This document shows positions 63,601 through 64,000 of a stretch of DNA of 64,000 bases, in pieces; position 1 is the stretch's first letter; every line of letters begins with the position of its first letter. Where the stretch lies: contig CBFICB010000002.1 in the NCBI GenBank assembly GCA_965661005.1, forward strand, positions 124,001-188,000, written 5' to 3'. A program made the translations under genes and the position numbers. This stretch comes from UBA5109 sp965661005. GTDB lineage: Bacteria > Pseudomonadota > Gammaproteobacteria > Pseudomonadales > Pseudohongiellaceae. The notes under the pieces are model-generated. The model did no database searches and was not told the origin of the DNA. It was given only the letters and a program-made list of their open reading frames with translations.

Positions 63601-64000
63601 CTACTGACTCATTGGATTAAGCGACTGTCCGGGAATATCTGGAAAATCAGTAAAGCCTCTTGGATCTTTATATTCAGGGTCTCCCGGCAAATAGAAAAAC
63701 GTTCTGCCGGTTTCGTCCTGATAAGAGTTACTACTCGTGCTGCATTCCCAATTACGAATGCGGGCACCAAATTCAGCTAATTCTGGACTGGAAGTATGCA
63801 CATAAACAGCTGACTGAGGGGATTGCAAACCAATCGGATCATAGAAGGTTACCTGAGTGATTAACTGGCGTAGACCTTCTTCAGAAAAAACCTCTTCCCA
63901 TGTTTCAACCATTTCCAGTTGATTACTGGTCAAAGGCATGCCGCGAAGATAATCTGCGGGATTTATCCACTTTGTCCAAATAATGAGCTTATTACCATCC
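63601..64000 (-). CDS. Unknown protein, C-terminal part, cut by window edge
   Basis: The frame is open from the right edge (position 64000) to the stop at 63601, at least 132 residues. An internal Met at 63939 is unlikely to be the start because the frame continues in typical protein sequence upstream (GNKLIIWTKWINPADYLRG). The visible part contains VTFYDPIGLQSPQSAVYVHT and IRNWECSTSSNSYQDE, and ends in a Pro-rich tail. No family was recognised. It lies 36 bp before the DUF6152 gene and probably leads the same operon. Confidence 0.6.
   Translation of the reverse strand, partial: DGNKLIIWTKWINPADYLRGMPLTSNQLEMVETWEEVFSEEGLRQLITQVTFYDPIGLQSPQSAVYVHTSSPELAEFGARIRNWECSTSSNSYQDETGRTFFYLPGDPEYKDPRGFTDFPDIPGQSLNPMSQ

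Overview
The window is one contiguous stretch of a moderately AT-rich gammaproteobacterial chromosome. Evidence for this is the complete mraZ-to-lpxC division and cell-wall cluster, the M23 peptidase-secA-argJ-mutT run after it, the nadC-pilBCD-coaE-yacG order, aceE-aceF of the gamma type, and a bacterial A-type RNase P RNA. TonB-dependent and DUF5916 outer-membrane proteins, a PPi-type phosphofructokinase and DUF6152/PepSY genes suggest a free-living, probably marine heterotroph. The genus cannot be fixed from the sequence alone.

Layout. 1-795 is gene-poor and holds a 20-nt copy of a tRNA-Leu 3' end, which looks like an integration-site footprint. 796-6340 (minus) holds a TonB-dependent receptor, a DUF5916 barrel protein and a DUF938 methyltransferase. 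6445-10964 (minus) holds a coiled-coil membrane protein, groEL-groES, fxsA and a YajQ protein. 11149-15589 (minus) is aceF and aceE, with two TGTAG-N5-CTACA operator-like sites upstream. ampD and nadC diverge at 16.3-16.4 kb. 17385-21641 (plus) is a type IV pilus block, but pilB has lost its 5' third and is joined to the first ~50 codons of an acyltransferase gene; pilC, pilD, coaE and yacG are intact. 21645-45746 (minus) is mutT, argJ, secA, M23 peptidase, lpxC, ftsZ, ftsA, ftsQ, ddl, murC, murG, ftsW, murD, mraY, murF, murE, ftsI, ftsL, rsmH, mraZ. rnpB follows (minus), with an 18-bp tandem array downstream whose unit resembles the rnpB 3' end.

The right third is more accessory. It holds split YeeE/YedE transporter halves with a LysR regulator, a secreted trypsin-like protease, two small membrane proteins, a Lon-N domain protein with mpl, a methyltransferase, PPi-phosphofructokinase, an AEC transporter, pdxH with a MORN protein, a beta-hydroxyacid dehydrogenase and a GDT1-family transporter. 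A copper locus follows (CopL-like protein, CopA oxidase with a duplicated Met-rich segment, CopB). It ends in a permease gene cut short where it meets the start of an opposite-strand gene. PepSY, DUF6152 and an edge-truncated unknown gene close the window.

Most of the window is ordinary core chromosome. The parts most worth a second look are the two deletion-type junctions (17.53 kb and 61.86 kb), the rnpB-derived tandem repeat, the repeated operator candidates before aceE and mraZ, and the Met-rich duplication in CopA. No clear new defence, secretion or biosynthetic system was found.
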